Shown: positions 36,633 through 45,673 of the stretch, piece by piece | How positions within the stretch are numbered: the first letter of the stretch is position 1 | Layout: each line of letters starts with the position of its first letter | From: Caballeronia megalochromosomata | GTDB taxonomy: Bacteria; Pseudomonadota; Gammaproteobacteria; Burkholderiales; Burkholderiaceae | Reading direction: 5' to 3' | NCBI GenBank assembly: GCA_001580565.1 | Contig: LRBF01000232.1 | Span: 1 to 64,000, forward strand | DNA length: 64,000 nt | Notes under the pieces: model-generated | The model's input: the letters and a program-made list of their open reading frames with translations, nothing else | Told to the model about the DNA's origin: nothing | Databases searched by the model: none | Position numbers and translations under genes: made by a program

Positions 36633-37404
36633 AGAACGTCTCGTTACAGGCTCTTATGGGACCGGTGCGCGGTATGCGCTCCGGATGCGGATCGAAACAC
36701 CTGCAGCGCGCCCAAAGGGCGCAAACACCATTTCCTTATTCTTGAATTCAGGCCGGCATTCGGAGCCGTTAAAATCCCGCCCCGGCATTGCAGTCGTATT
36801 GAAACACACGACTCAAAAAAAGAGAAATTCCAACAGACGATTTTTGTTGTTTATCGAACCTTTCAACGCGACCGACTGTTCTCTTTCCGTTTTTTAAGAA
36901 TTTATTGAGTATGCGGGCCATTTGAGCAAATCGGAAATTATCACAATGGGGCTTGGTGTATGCGCGGCACCGCACATATAATCGCTTTTAATCGAACTGC
37001 GAATTTTATGAAGAAAGCCGGTTTAGCCGGGGTTCGATTTCCGGACATTTTTTCGCCTACCAGTCCGGGCTCTCACGGGCTATGCTAGCGGTAGAACGGC
37101 CTTACCCCGCTTGACTCGCGGCAAAACATACCGACCCCAAAAGAAAATGCGTGCGAAGGTGGGCTTGCGCACCGACGACGCGCGATTTCTTTTAAATGGA
37201 TTTTAAGACGGTTATATGAAAATCGTGTTTTAACGGGATTTTAAAATCAGGTTTGTATGAATAATCGGGGGAAGTCCCAATATAATCCCGGTAGGCTCGG
37301 TTTCACACATTAAAGCGCCATAAATCCGTGGACAATGACAGGGGTTGTACCTACCATACGCTTTCGGGTTTTGATATTCGAAAAGAGATGCGCCCTCTTC
37401 GTGA
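36633..37404. other. AT-rich intergenic region between divergent kinase and WecA-like genes
   Basis: About 770 bp with no convincing gene. It is clearly AT-richer than its flanks, with long A- and T-runs (for example around 36817-36848 and 37190-37250). It must hold the promoters for both halves of the polysaccharide locus. No defined sigma-54 or sigma-70 pair could be called with confidence. Confidence 0.5.
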
Positions 37405-37413
37405 GTGAGAAAA

Positions 37414-38541
37414 ATGTTAAACCTTGCGCTTGGCTTCATCAGTTCTTTCTGCATGACGCTACTTATAGTTCGATTCGCGGGGCGCTACGGGGCGCTCTCC
37501 CTGGATCATGATTTGAAAGGGGTTCAGAAGAATCATTCTCACCCGGTCCCCCGGATCGGCGGAATCGCATTGATGGTCGCGGCCTGCGTGACCTTCCCCA
37601 TCGCGGCAATCTTCGGCGGCAATCCGCGCGACGAATCCCTGCTCTTGCTGCTTTGCGCGGCGCCTGCATTCGGAAGCGGCGTGATCGAGGATCTGACCAA
37701 GCGCGTGAGCGTGCGTGCACGCCTTCTGAGCGCCATGGTGGCGGCGCTCCTGGGCGTCTTCCTGCTCAACGGCGTGGTCGGTCGCGTGGACCTGCCGCTC
37801 GTCGACCCGATCCTTTCCGTCGCGCCCATCGCGATCGGCCTGACGGTGCTCGCGGTCGCGGGGCTCACCAACGCGGTCAATATCATCGATGGTTTCAACG
37901 GACTCGCCGCAGTCGTCGCAATTCTGATTTTCGGCTCGATCGGTTACGTCGCGCATGAAGTGGGTGACTTGCTCGTGATGAGCACCGCGCTCACGATGAT
38001 CGGCGCAATCGGCGGCTTCGCGATCTGGAATTACCCGGCCGCGTCGATCTTCCTCGGTGACGGCGGTGCGTACTTCATCGGCTTCACGATCGCGGAACTG
38101 CTCGTGTTGCTGGTCGCCCGGCATCCGAACGTCTGCGCGTGGTACGCCATGGTCGTCGCGATCTACCCGCTCTTCGAAACGCTGTTCTCGATCTACCGCC
38201 GCAGGATCGTGCGCGGCCGGCCGGTCGGCGCGCCCGACGGCATTCACCTGCATACGCTGATCTTCAAGCGTATCGTGCGCAAAGGCTCCGACCCGCGTCA
38301 GCGTCAGCGCAGAAACGCGCGCACGTCGCCGTATCTCTGGGTGTTGAGCATGATCGGCATCGTGCCGGCCTCGCTTTTCTGGCATAACCCGGTGGTGCTC
38401 GCGGTGACCGCTGTTGTGTTCGCCGTCGCGTATGTCTGGCTGTACACGGCGATCGTGCGGTTCAAGACGCCGCGCTGGCTCGTCAGCAGCAGACAGACGG
38501 TCGTTACCGGCGCTGTTCCAGAACAGACGCATCACAAGTAA
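37414..38541 (+). CDS. WecA/MraY-family undecaprenyl-phosphate GlcNAc-1-phosphate transferase
   Basis: A 375-residue polytopic enzyme with about 10-11 membrane segments. Family motifs are present: an early HPVPRIGGIAL loop, NAVNIIDGFNGLA (Asp-rich loop), FLGDGGAYFIGF and the late APDGIHLHTLI loop. It moves a sugar-1-phosphate from a UDP-HexNAc to undecaprenyl phosphate, the first step of repeat-unit assembly. Either ATG 37414 or an in-frame GTG at 37405 may be used; neither has a strong ribosome site. It is the only initiating transferase in the locus, pointing to a HexNAc first sugar. Confidence 0.9.
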   Translation: MLNLALGFISSFCMTLLIVRFAGRYGALSLDHDLKGVQKNHSHPVPRIGGIALMVAACVTFPIAAIFGGNPRDESLLLLLCAAPAFGSGVIEDLTKRVSVRARLLSAMVAALLGVFLLNGVVGRVDLPLVDPILSVAPIAIGLTVLAVAGLTNAVNIIDGFNGLAAVVAILIFGSIGYVAHEVGDLLVMSTALTMIGAIGGFAIWNYPAASIFLGDGGAYFIGFTIAELLVLLVARHPNVCAWYAMVVAIYPLFETLFSIYRRRIVRGRPVGAPDGIHLHTLIFKRIVRKGSDPRQRQRRNARTSPYLWVLSMIGIVPASLFWHNPVVLAVTAVVFAVAYVWLYTAIVRFKTPRWLVSSRQTVVTGAVPEQTHHK

Positions 38542-38592
38542 TCCGAAGCAGTTTGATTGCAGCGGAGTTAATACTGAAGGTGGCAGAAATAC

Positions 38593-38625
38593 AAAAGGCC
38601 TTGATCGAATCGATCAAGGCCTTTT
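38593..38625. terminator. Bidirectional terminator after the WecA-like gene
   Basis: A nearly perfect hairpin, AAAAGGCCTTGATCG / CGATCAAGGCCTTTT, with A- and T-runs on its two sides. Confidence 0.92.
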
Positions 38626-38700
38626 GGTTTTAGCGGTATTGTCATGTGCCCTGTGTGTAAATCCGGCGCGGCGCTTTCAGACGTTTGCGCTCATCAAATA

Positions 38701-38733
38701 AAAAGGCCCTGGTCAGATAGACCAGGGCCTTTT
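38701..38733. terminator. Second bidirectional terminator before the convergent asparagine-synthetase gene
   Basis: The stem AAAAGGCCCTGGTC / GACCAGGGCCTTTT lies 108 bp from a very similar hairpin at 38593-38625. Together they insulate the two convergent units. Confidence 0.92.
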
Positions 38734-38779
38734 CTACGAAATGTCGTCACGAGCGGCGCGTGCGCACCGCCCGGCGGTA

Positions 38780-40801
38780 TCAGCCTGCCATGCCGGCGAG
38801 ATCGGGCGTGCGGGACGTGAAGAGCGGGATCGACGATGCGTGCTGGTGCTCCAGCCACTGCTGGAACATCAGCACGTTCCACAGCTGCCGATGCCAGTTC
38901 TGCTCGCCCGACAGATGCTGCTGCCATTTCGCGCGCACCATCGACGCATCGAAGAAGCCTTCACGACGCAGACGCGACGCGTCGAGCAACGCTTCGGCCC
39001 AGTCGCGCAGCTCGCCGCGCAGCCAGTGCGTGATCGGCACGCCGAAGCCCTGTTTGGGCCGCTCGATCATCGCGCGCGGCACATGACGATAGAGCACCTG
39101 GCGCAACGCCCACTTGGTCTGCCCGTCGCGCACTTTCATCGATTGCGGCAGGCGCCACGCAAACTCCACGACGCGATGATCGAGGAACGGCACGCGCGTT
39201 TCGAGCGAGACGCCCATCGCAGCGCGATCGACCTTCGTGAGGATGTCGTCGGGCAGATAGGTGATCATGTCGAGCGCCATCATGCGCTGCACGTCGTCGA
39301 GGCCGGTGAACGCCGGTGCGTTGCCGGTCATCAGCGTGGGCGGCTGGTATCCGCCGATCACGAGCGCGGCCGGGTCGTTCCATTGCGACATGAGATGCAG
39401 ATACACCTCATCGCGCGACTGGCACGACAGCAGTTGCGCGCCCTTGTGCAGCTTGTCGCCGACCTTCACGCCGCGCAGCGACGACGGCAGAATCGGCTCC
39501 ATCAGCCCCGCCATGCTGTTCCAGCGCTTCGGCGAAATCCCGACGATGCCCGATGCCGCCAGCTTGCGCAGCGACGCCGGCAGCACCGTCATCTTGTCCC
39601 ACATGTCCGGCGCCGTGCGGTAGCGCTGATAGCCGCAGAAGAGCTCGTCGCCGGCGTCACCGGACAGCGAGACCGTCACGTGTTGCCTCGCCAGTTGCGC
39701 GACGAGGAACGTCGGTATCTGCGATGAATCGGCGAACGGCTCATCGTAGAGTTCGGGCAGACGCGGGATGACGTCGAGCGCCTCACGCGCCGTCACGTAC
39801 AGTTCGGTATGCTCGGTGCCGAGATGCGCCGAGACCGCCTTCGCGAGTTTTGCTTCGTCGAAGTCGCTTTCGTTGAAGCCGATCGTGAAAGTCTTCACCG
39901 GACGCGAGGACTGCTTCTGCATCAACGCTACAATGGTCGACGAGTCCACACCGCCCGACAGGAACGCGCCGAGCGGCACGTCGGCGAGCATCTGCTGGCG
40001 GATTGCATCGCTGAGCAAATGCTCCAGCTCCTCCACGGCATCCTCGGCGCTGCCCGCAAAGCCGCGCGCCGCACCGTTCACGGCCGCCTCGACGCCCGAC
40101 CAGTAGGCCCAGATGCGCGGCTCACGCCGTTCGAGCGACACCGTGAGCATCTTGCCCGGTTCGAGCTTGGAGATGCCTTCGAAGATGGAGTACGGCGCGG
40201 GCACGCAGCCGTGACGGATCTGCAGCGTCAGCGCGCCGCGATCGACATTGTTCTCGAACGCGGGATGCGCCCGCAGCGCCTTCAACTCCGAGCCGAACAC
40301 GAACGCGGCTTCTTCGCCCTGTCCCTGCCAGCCGTAGTAAAGCGGCTTTTCTCCGATCCGGTCACGCGCGAGCGTGAGTTGGCATTCCTGCCGGTCCCAC
40401 ACGGCGAACGCGAACATGCCGACAGCGCGCTCGATGGTCGCCTGAATGCCCCACGCATCGAATCCCGCCATCAATGTTTCGGTATCCGAACTGCCACGCC
40501 AGACGGGCGCGCGCTGCGCATCCTCAAGCTCGTCACGCAGATCGAGATGGTTGTAGATCTCGCCATTGAAGACGATGACATAACGGCCGCTTCCCGATGA
40601 CATCGGCTGATGCCCCGCCGCCGAGAGATCCAGAATCGCCAGCCGGCGATGACCGAGCGCGATGCCGCGCAGATCATCGGTCCAGTCGCCCGCGTCGTCG
40701 GGTCCGCGATAGGCGATGGCGTGCGCCATCTTCCGGACCGTTGTCTTCGAGTCGCCCGGGCCGATGCCGCGTCCACCCAGAAAGCCGACGATACCGCACA
40801 T
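38780..40801 (-). CDS. AsnB-type glutamine amidotransferase
   Basis: A 673-residue protein. Cys2 (MCGIVGF) is the class II glutaminase nucleophile, with AYRGPDDAG supporting. The synthetase domain has the PP-loop LSGGVDSSTIV (about residue 280). Length and layout match AsnB/AsnO. In surface-polysaccharide loci such enzymes amidate the carboxyl of uronic acids rather than aspartate. With the TviB/TviC-like pair here, amidated GalNAcA is a reasonable prediction. AAGGAG lies seven bases before ATG 40801. Ordinary asparagine synthesis is the alternative. Confidence 0.9.
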   Translation of the reverse strand: MCGIVGFLGGRGIGPGDSKTTVRKMAHAIAYRGPDDAGDWTDDLRGIALGHRRLAILDLSAAGHQPMSSGSGRYVIVFNGEIYNHLDLRDELEDAQRAPVWRGSSDTETLMAGFDAWGIQATIERAVGMFAFAVWDRQECQLTLARDRIGEKPLYYGWQGQGEEAAFVFGSELKALRAHPAFENNVDRGALTLQIRHGCVPAPYSIFEGISKLEPGKMLTVSLERREPRIWAYWSGVEAAVNGAARGFAGSAEDAVEELEHLLSDAIRQQMLADVPLGAFLSGGVDSSTIVALMQKQSSRPVKTFTIGFNESDFDEAKLAKAVSAHLGTEHTELYVTAREALDVIPRLPELYDEPFADSSQIPTFLVAQLARQHVTVSLSGDAGDELFCGYQRYRTAPDMWDKMTVLPASLRKLAASGIVGISPKRWNSMAGLMEPILPSSLRGVKVGDKLHKGAQLLSCQSRDEVYLHLMSQWNDPAALVIGGYQPPTLMTGNAPAFTGLDDVQRMMALDMITYLPDDILTKVDRAAMGVSLETRVPFLDHRVVEFAWRLPQSMKVRDGQTKWALRQVLYRHVPRAMIERPKQGFGVPITHWLRGELRDWAEALLDASRLRREGFFDASMVRAKWQQHLSGEQNWHRQLWNVLMFQQWLEHQHASSIPLFTSRTPDLAGMAG

Positions 40802-40847
40802 GTTCGTTCTCCTTCAGATGTGGCCAGAGGCCACGCTCATGCAATGC

Positions 40848-41981
40848 TCATTTTTCTTGGACGAGCCGCAGGTAGATATCTTCGAAACGCTCGCGCGCGC
40901 GCATCATCGTGAATTCGGCGTGGATGCGCGCCTTCGCCATCTGACCGAGACGGATACGCTCGTCGGCGGTCATGTCGAGGACACGGGAAAGTCCGGTTGC
41001 GAGCGCGTCGGCGTTTTCTTTCGCGACGACCACGCCCGTGTTGGCGACGAGCATGGCCGCGTCGCCGACGTCGGTGACGACGCATGGCAGGGCCATCGCC
41101 ATCGCCTCCCCGACCACGTTCGGGAAGCCTTCCGTTCGCGACGAAAGGCAAAATACGTCCATCGCCGACAGACACGCGGGCACGTCGCGGCGCTCGCCGA
41201 GCAGAACGAAGCGCGATGCAAATCCCGTCTGCGCGATCCAGTCCGCGAGTTCGCGATTGTTGGCGTCGAGATCGCGGCCGACCATCATGAAGCGGACGTT
41301 GGAATGGCGCGCGGCCAGTATGCCCGCCGCGCGCACGAAACTCTGGTGATCCTTCACCGGATGGAAGCGCCCCAGCACGCCGACCACGACCGTGCTGTCG
41401 TCGAATCCGCATTGCTGGCGGATCGCGCGGCGTTGCTCGGGTGTGGCGCACAGGCGCGCGACATCGAATCCGTTCGGCACGACCATCATGCGGCTCGCGT
41501 CATAGCCGACCGACACGTGCGCCCGGCGCGATGCCTCGGCCGCGCACACGATGGTCTGCGGCACGTAGTACGACAGCCACGCGCAGATCTTGCGCAACAG
41601 CACGGTCACGCGCGAGCCGCCCGATCTGACGTCGGTGGTGCGCACCCCCCAGACAATGCGCTTGTGCGCCGCGATGCGCCCGGCGAGGCCGCCGAGAAAG
41701 TCGGCGTGATACATCCACGTCTGAATGATGTCGGGGCGCACCTCGCGAATCAGCTTCACGAGGCGCCACAACGCGCGCGGAAAGCCGAGCGGCGAACGCA
41801 TGCCGAGGCTGCGCACGTCGATGCCGCGCGCGGCGAGTTCCTCGCCGATCTTGCCCGTCGTGGTCAGCGAACAGACGACGTGACGAAAGCGCGGATCTTC
41901 GATGTGCGACTCGATGAGGCGCTGAAGCATGCGTTCAGCGCCGTCCGCATTGAGCGCAACGATGACATGGAGAAGCTTCAT
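40848..41981 (-). CDS. GT4-family glycosyltransferase
   Basis: A 377-residue GT-B enzyme starting MKLLHVIVALNADGAERML. The donor half has VLGRFHPVKDHQSFVRAA and SSRTEGFPNVVGEAMAMAL. ATG 41981 is chosen because residues before it in frame are low-complexity and un-family-like. It is 46 bp upstream of the AsnB gene on the same strand. Likely adds a sugar to the polysaccharide repeat; specificity unknown. Confidence 0.9.
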   Translation of the reverse strand: MKLLHVIVALNADGAERMLQRLIESHIEDPRFRHVVCSLTTTGKIGEELAARGIDVRSLGMRSPLGFPRALWRLVKLIREVRPDIIQTWMYHADFLGGLAGRIAAHKRIVWGVRTTDVRSGGSRVTVLLRKICAWLSYYVPQTIVCAAEASRRAHVSVGYDASRMMVVPNGFDVARLCATPEQRRAIRQQCGFDDSTVVVGVLGRFHPVKDHQSFVRAAGILAARHSNVRFMMVGRDLDANNRELADWIAQTGFASRFVLLGERRDVPACLSAMDVFCLSSRTEGFPNVVGEAMAMALPCVVTDVGDAAMLVANTGVVVAKENADALATGLSRVLDMTADERIRLGQMAKARIHAEFTMMRARERFEDIYLRLVQEK

Positions 41982-42245
41982 GGTCCCGGCTGCCATTTTT
42001 CTACTATGGGCCCGTCCCCAGGCGACCGGCGCGCGCGTCGCTGGCGCAGATGCTTGTGCTGACGGGTGTGTTTTATGACGATGGGCTGCCTCGCTCGAGG
42101 ACGTGTGTGACGCGCGCAAGGCGGATGCACGTCCTTCGACGAGTCATCAATGTATGCCGGCGCCCCGTCACGCACTGTTCGACGCCCCACACGCCGGCTT
42201 CCTTGCCGTCGCGGGGCGCCTCTGGCCATCTCTGTCATTTGCCCG

Positions 42246-43604
42246 TCATGCGCGCCGCATCGCGCCGCGCCACGGGTTCCATTTGCGAAGCTGCGTCTTC
42301 AGATCGATGACCGTAATCCCGCCGACCGCATTCCAGGTGTGAAGTCCCTGATGACCGCGCGGCGGCGTGCGGATCGAAACGGTCCGCTCGGCGTACGTCG
42401 TGGTCGTGAGCTCGGTGATCTCGCGGAACGTCAGCGCCGCGCCGTATTCGCGCTCGCAATTCTGCGCGGGGCGAATCAGGCGGTTCTGCCCGTCCTTGAA
42501 CAGATTGCCGGCCATGCGTGCGAGACGGCAATCGGAGACGACCGGATTCATCGGATGCGCGGTCCATTCGCCGAACGGGCTGTCGGAGTGGAAGATCGAC
42601 AGTTCGTCCCAGTTCGATCCGCCGTCTTCTGTCATGCTCGTGAACATCCACCAGGTCTTGCCGTCGTGATAGAGCGTCGTATCGGCCGCGACGACGTCGC
42701 GCATGATCACCTTGTGCAGCACCCAGTCGGTCGGGAACGCGGCGGCCCGGTACATCTCGATCGTACGATTGCCGCAGGTCTCCGGAATCATGAAGACCTC
42801 GCCTTCATGCTCGAAGAGAAACGGATAAGACAGGTGATAGCTCTTATCGAGCACGACGCGCGGCGTCTCCTGCCAAGTCTGCGTGGCCGGATCGAACGCG
42901 ATATGGCTGATCGTGCCGCGGTTCGTCTCGTAGGGAAGGCTTTCGAAGAACAGGTGGTAGTCGCCGTTCTTGCCGCGCCAGAGGAAGGGATCGGCGTGAA
43001 ACTGCGACGACATGCCGGGCAGCGTGACCCAGTTGCGGCTTTCATCGCCGTCGACGTGATTCTCCGCGCGCGACTCGGCGGGCGTGTCGGTGCGACGGTA
43101 CGCCAATACCCAGTGTCCGCGCTGAATCAGCAGCTTGAGCGGCTGGTTCAGCACCTTGCGGCCGAGATGCCGCAGCGCAAAGCACGTTGACGTGAAAGCC
43201 GACAGACGGGCCGGCCGCGCCTTCGCCTTGACGAGCGGAAAATCGCGCGCGGACGCGGCGGCCGCGAGACGCTTCTGCGCCCGCTCGACAAGAATGTCGA
43301 CGCGCCGCAGACTCGTCTGAAGCGACTTCAGGAAAAAGAGCTTCTCCGGTATCGCGACGTACGATTCCGCCAGCAGACGCATTTCGTCCGATTCAGGCGA
43401 TTTCCATACGATCTGGATATGGGGCGTGCGGCACTGGAGCAGCGCTTTCCACAGCGCTTCGATGTTCTCGTAGCCGTCGTACAGAACAATGATCGATGCA
43501 CGTGCACGGGTACCGCCTCGCGGTGCCTCTTCCGAGTCACCGTAAAGCCGCTTTTCGATGCGCGTCCACCACTCAAGCACGGAAGGATATGCGGGTTGCG
43601 ACAT
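42246..43604 (-). CDS. Glycosyltransferase-associated beta-propeller protein (GINT1 N-terminal-like)
   Basis: A 452-residue protein. The C-terminal ~260 residues form a five-bladed propeller of the GH43-like type (HADPFLWRGKNGDYHLFFE, SYPFLFEHEGEVFMIPETC, RLARMAGNLFKDGQNRLIRP), annotated elsewhere as the N-terminal domain of glucosamine inositolphosphorylceramide transferase. The first ~170 residues show no clear enzyme fold. ATG 43604 is preceded by GAGGGA at about six bases. Proteins of this family occur in bacterial polysaccharide loci; whether they transfer or bind sugar is unsettled. Role here: probable modification of the polymer. Confidence 0.75.
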   Translation of the reverse strand: MSQPAYPSVLEWWTRIEKRLYGDSEEAPRGGTRARASIIVLYDGYENIEALWKALLQCRTPHIQIVWKSPESDEMRLLAESYVAIPEKLFFLKSLQTSLRRVDILVERAQKRLAAAASARDFPLVKAKARPARLSAFTSTCFALRHLGRKVLNQPLKLLIQRGHWVLAYRRTDTPAESRAENHVDGDESRNWVTLPGMSSQFHADPFLWRGKNGDYHLFFESLPYETNRGTISHIAFDPATQTWQETPRVVLDKSYHLSYPFLFEHEGEVFMIPETCGNRTIEMYRAAAFPTDWVLHKVIMRDVVAADTTLYHDGKTWWMFTSMTEDGGSNWDELSIFHSDSPFGEWTAHPMNPVVSDCRLARMAGNLFKDGQNRLIRPAQNCEREYGAALTFREITELTTTTYAERTVSIRTPPRGHQGLHTWNAVGGITVIDLKTQLRKWNPWRGAMRRA

Positions 43605-43916
43605 TTCTTTTCCCTCAGACAGCAGCGATCCGCTAGTCACGCATTGTCTTCTTTAGCTAAACGCTTAACTGTCTTTTATATGTGTTGTGGTCCGGCGCTT
43701 TCGAAATTATGAACAGTCCATTTCATGCGGGTGCCGGCGAAGACAGACTAGAGTCTGGGGAAAGTGCGTGCGGTGCGTTATCGCACACAGTTGCGACAGC
43801 CAATTAATGCGGAGGAATTTGAACGGATGTGCCGGAAAGGCGGCGCCGTGGCGGGTGCAGCACGGGCGGTGGAGGGGAGCGTAACCTATTGGCGGATCAG
43901 GACAATTTTTCGTGAA
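43605..43916. other. Intergenic region, no gene seen
   Basis: About 310 bp between two minus-strand genes. It must include the promoter of the propeller gene; no motif is strong enough to call. Confidence 0.4.
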
Positions 43917-44105
43917 TCAGTGTTCGTCGCGGCGCACGGCGGCTTCTCGCCTGCGAAACCACGTCGGTCGCTTGTGACCCGGCGCGCTCTTTTCATCTGC
44001 TTTATGCCTGGAAAAAGGCGAAAAGATAATTTCGATCACGGCCAGCAATGCCAGACCGATTATTGCGAAAAAAACAATTGCGCCTATAACACCGACCACA
44101 GACAT
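43917..44105 (-). CDS. Small single-pass membrane protein
   Basis: A 62-residue protein with one hydrophobic helix (VVGVIGAIVFFAIIGLALLA, about residues 2-22) and a basic tail rich in Arg/Lys. ATG 44105 has GGAGGGAGC immediately upstream, a strong ribosome site, which is the main reason to believe it. No known family is recognised. It resembles the 42-residue protein at 44590-44718 in layout: short N-terminus, one helix, charged tail. Confidence 0.65.
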   Translation of the reverse strand: MSVVGVIGAIVFFAIIGLALLAVIEIIFSPFSRHKADEKSAPGHKRPTWFRRREAAVRRDEH

Positions 44106-44589
44106 GCTCCCTCCGCGCTCATCCGCGTTGAATCAAGCATTTGATAAAACCCGTTGCGGAAAGTTTAGACCGAATGAACTTTGATTTATGGCTGATTATA
44201 TCACACGGCAAATTAGGCCGATTTCCGGCACGACGACCACTAGCCATGATTTTCACCCGCATCCGACGCGTGCAAATCCCTGAACAAATGGGTGAAAGCG
44301 CTTCTGTTCCGCTGACCGTTCGGCACGCCGCTATCCCCACGGCCTCCTCGTCCGGGCCACGTGGCTGGGCCCTCCCGCGCCGCCTCGGCATCGTTGCGCC
44401 GGGGGCCGACGCGCCCGCGATTAAAAATGACCACGGATGCGCACCGCATTAAATTGCAGAGTTCGGTTTTCGAAAGACAGCATTGCGTCATTCGACTTCG
44501 ACAAATGATATTCGACGTTTCGTCGACAATCGGCTCAACCTATTCGACCGACGATTTATCGGTCATTCGGCAGGAAGAAAGTCCGGTTT
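44106..44589. other. Intergenic region, no supported gene
   Basis: About 480 bp between two very small membrane-protein genes. A minus-strand open frame at 44119-44391 has no family-like composition and no ribosome site and was not accepted. Parts are AT-rich. Nothing else recognised. Confidence 0.4.
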
Positions 44590-44718
44590 TCATGCGAGCC
44601 GTTCTTTCTCCGCTGGTTTGTCGGACGTCGTCAAGAGAATGTCCGCTACAGCCAACAAGGAAAGGCCGACCACGGCCACGAATCCGACGGTTCCGGCGAA
44701 CATGCTGACGAGCTTCAT
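44590..44718 (-). CDS. Very small membrane protein (42 aa)
   Basis: Reading from ATG 44718: MKLVSMFAGTVGFVAVVGLS, then a hydrophobic stretch to about residue 29, then a short charged tail ending at a TGA at 44590-44592. The ribosome site GGAGG lies 5 bases upstream. The start overlaps the stop of a 35-codon frame upstream (ATGA), indicating coupled translation. The family is unknown; such single-helix proteins often modulate a larger membrane partner. Confidence 0.6.
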   Translation of the reverse strand: MKLVSMFAGTVGFVAVVGLSLLAVADILLTTSDKPAEKERLA

Positions 44719-44822
44719 GGTTTCCTCCGCCAGTCAAAGGGCGAATGCTTCCGTTGCTCAGACTGCCGCCGGCGCTCGACGATGTAACGCACGAGCGCCC
44801 GCAGCCGTTCCAACGGTAGCAT
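44715..44822 (-). CDS. Very small basic protein (35 aa), coupled to the next gene
   Basis: A frame from ATG 44822 encoding LPLERLRALVRYIVERRRQS and a basic end, finishing in ATGA with the 42-residue membrane protein. Its amphipathic, Arg-rich composition and the exact 4-bp overlap argue that it is translated. The ribosome site is weak, and longer in-frame starts up to 44912 are possible. Function unknown. Confidence 0.4.
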   Translation of the reverse strand: MLPLERLRALVRYIVERRRQSEQRKHSPFDWRRKP

Positions 44823-44925
44823 AGGCGCAACTTCGCCGAAAAAGTATTCATTTCGCAGCGAAATATGCGCCCGCGTCGTTTGCGCAGACGAAAAAATTTG
44901 CCGGCAGAACAAAAGCCGGCGGGAG

Positions 44926-45375
44926 TCAGCGCCCGCGTCTGCTGAAGCTGGCGGCCGCCGCCGGCTCGGCGCCGCCGTTACTCCACGCGTGCCTCGCGGA
45001 CTCGCGGCCGCCGCCGCCCATCGCGCGCGTCAGGATCGCCCGCGTGCCCGGTGTGGCGCTGACGTGCGCGAGCTGCGTCGCCTCGACCCACAGCAACTCG
45101 TGGAATCGGCCCCCGGTCTTCGGCCGCAGATGCACGTCGTCCGGTATCGCGATACGAAAAACATGATGCAGGTGTTGCGCCGATGCCTGCTGAAACAGAA
45201 AAGCGGCAGCGCTCGCCTCCACCCCGGTGTCTTCGTGCAGCGCTCGGATCGCCGCAACAATCGTCAATTCGTCGAATGCCACCGCTGCGCCTGGCAGCAA
45301 CCACGGTCCGCCACGCTCCCGGACCAGCAGTACAGACTGGTGACGAACCAGCAGTACCGTTGCTCGTTCTCTCAT
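44926..45375 (-). CDS. Nudix-fold protein with degenerate Nudix box
   Basis: A 149-residue protein. The fold is Nudix-like (ATVLLVRHQSVLLVRERG, GPWLLPGAAVAFDE, AAIRALHEDTGVE), but the Nudix box departs from G-x5-E-x7-REUxEExGU: the first Gly is Ala, the Glu after Arg is Ala, and the last Glu is Asp. Metal binding and hydrolysis are therefore doubtful. GGAGG lies five bases before ATG 45375. Possibly a ligand-binding or regulatory relative of Nudix hydrolases. Confidence 0.75.
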   Translation of the reverse strand: MRERATVLLVRHQSVLLVRERGGPWLLPGAAVAFDELTIVAAIRALHEDTGVEASAAAFLFQQASAQHLHHVFRIAIPDDVHLRPKTGGRFHELLWVEATQLAHVSATPGTRAILTRAMGGGGRESARHAWSNGGAEPAAAASFSRRGR

Positions 45376-45673
45376 CCCCGCCTCCGTGTTGCACCCCAGT
45401 TCGTTGTTGGATTGATGGGGCGATACGACGCGCGGCGTGCCATTTTGATTTCGCCGTCGCCTCGATCTAAAGCTTGAACTAGCGTGCACGCTCGATCTTC
45501 ACAGGCTTCGCCGCGCTTCGCAATGCGTGATGTCCCACGTATGTGTGCTGCATGACGAGTCACGACAGGAAAAGCGGTCTGGAAGTTCCCGGGAGGGGCG
45601 GGAATTCCGCAGGCGCGACAGAGGGAAGCTGCTTGGCACACGGCCGCGCGGCCTGCGATGTCTGCCGGCGGCG

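Noticed and set aside
44119-44391. Minus-strand frame of 90 codons
   Set aside because: No ribosome site, no hydrophobic or domain pattern, composition not protein-like.
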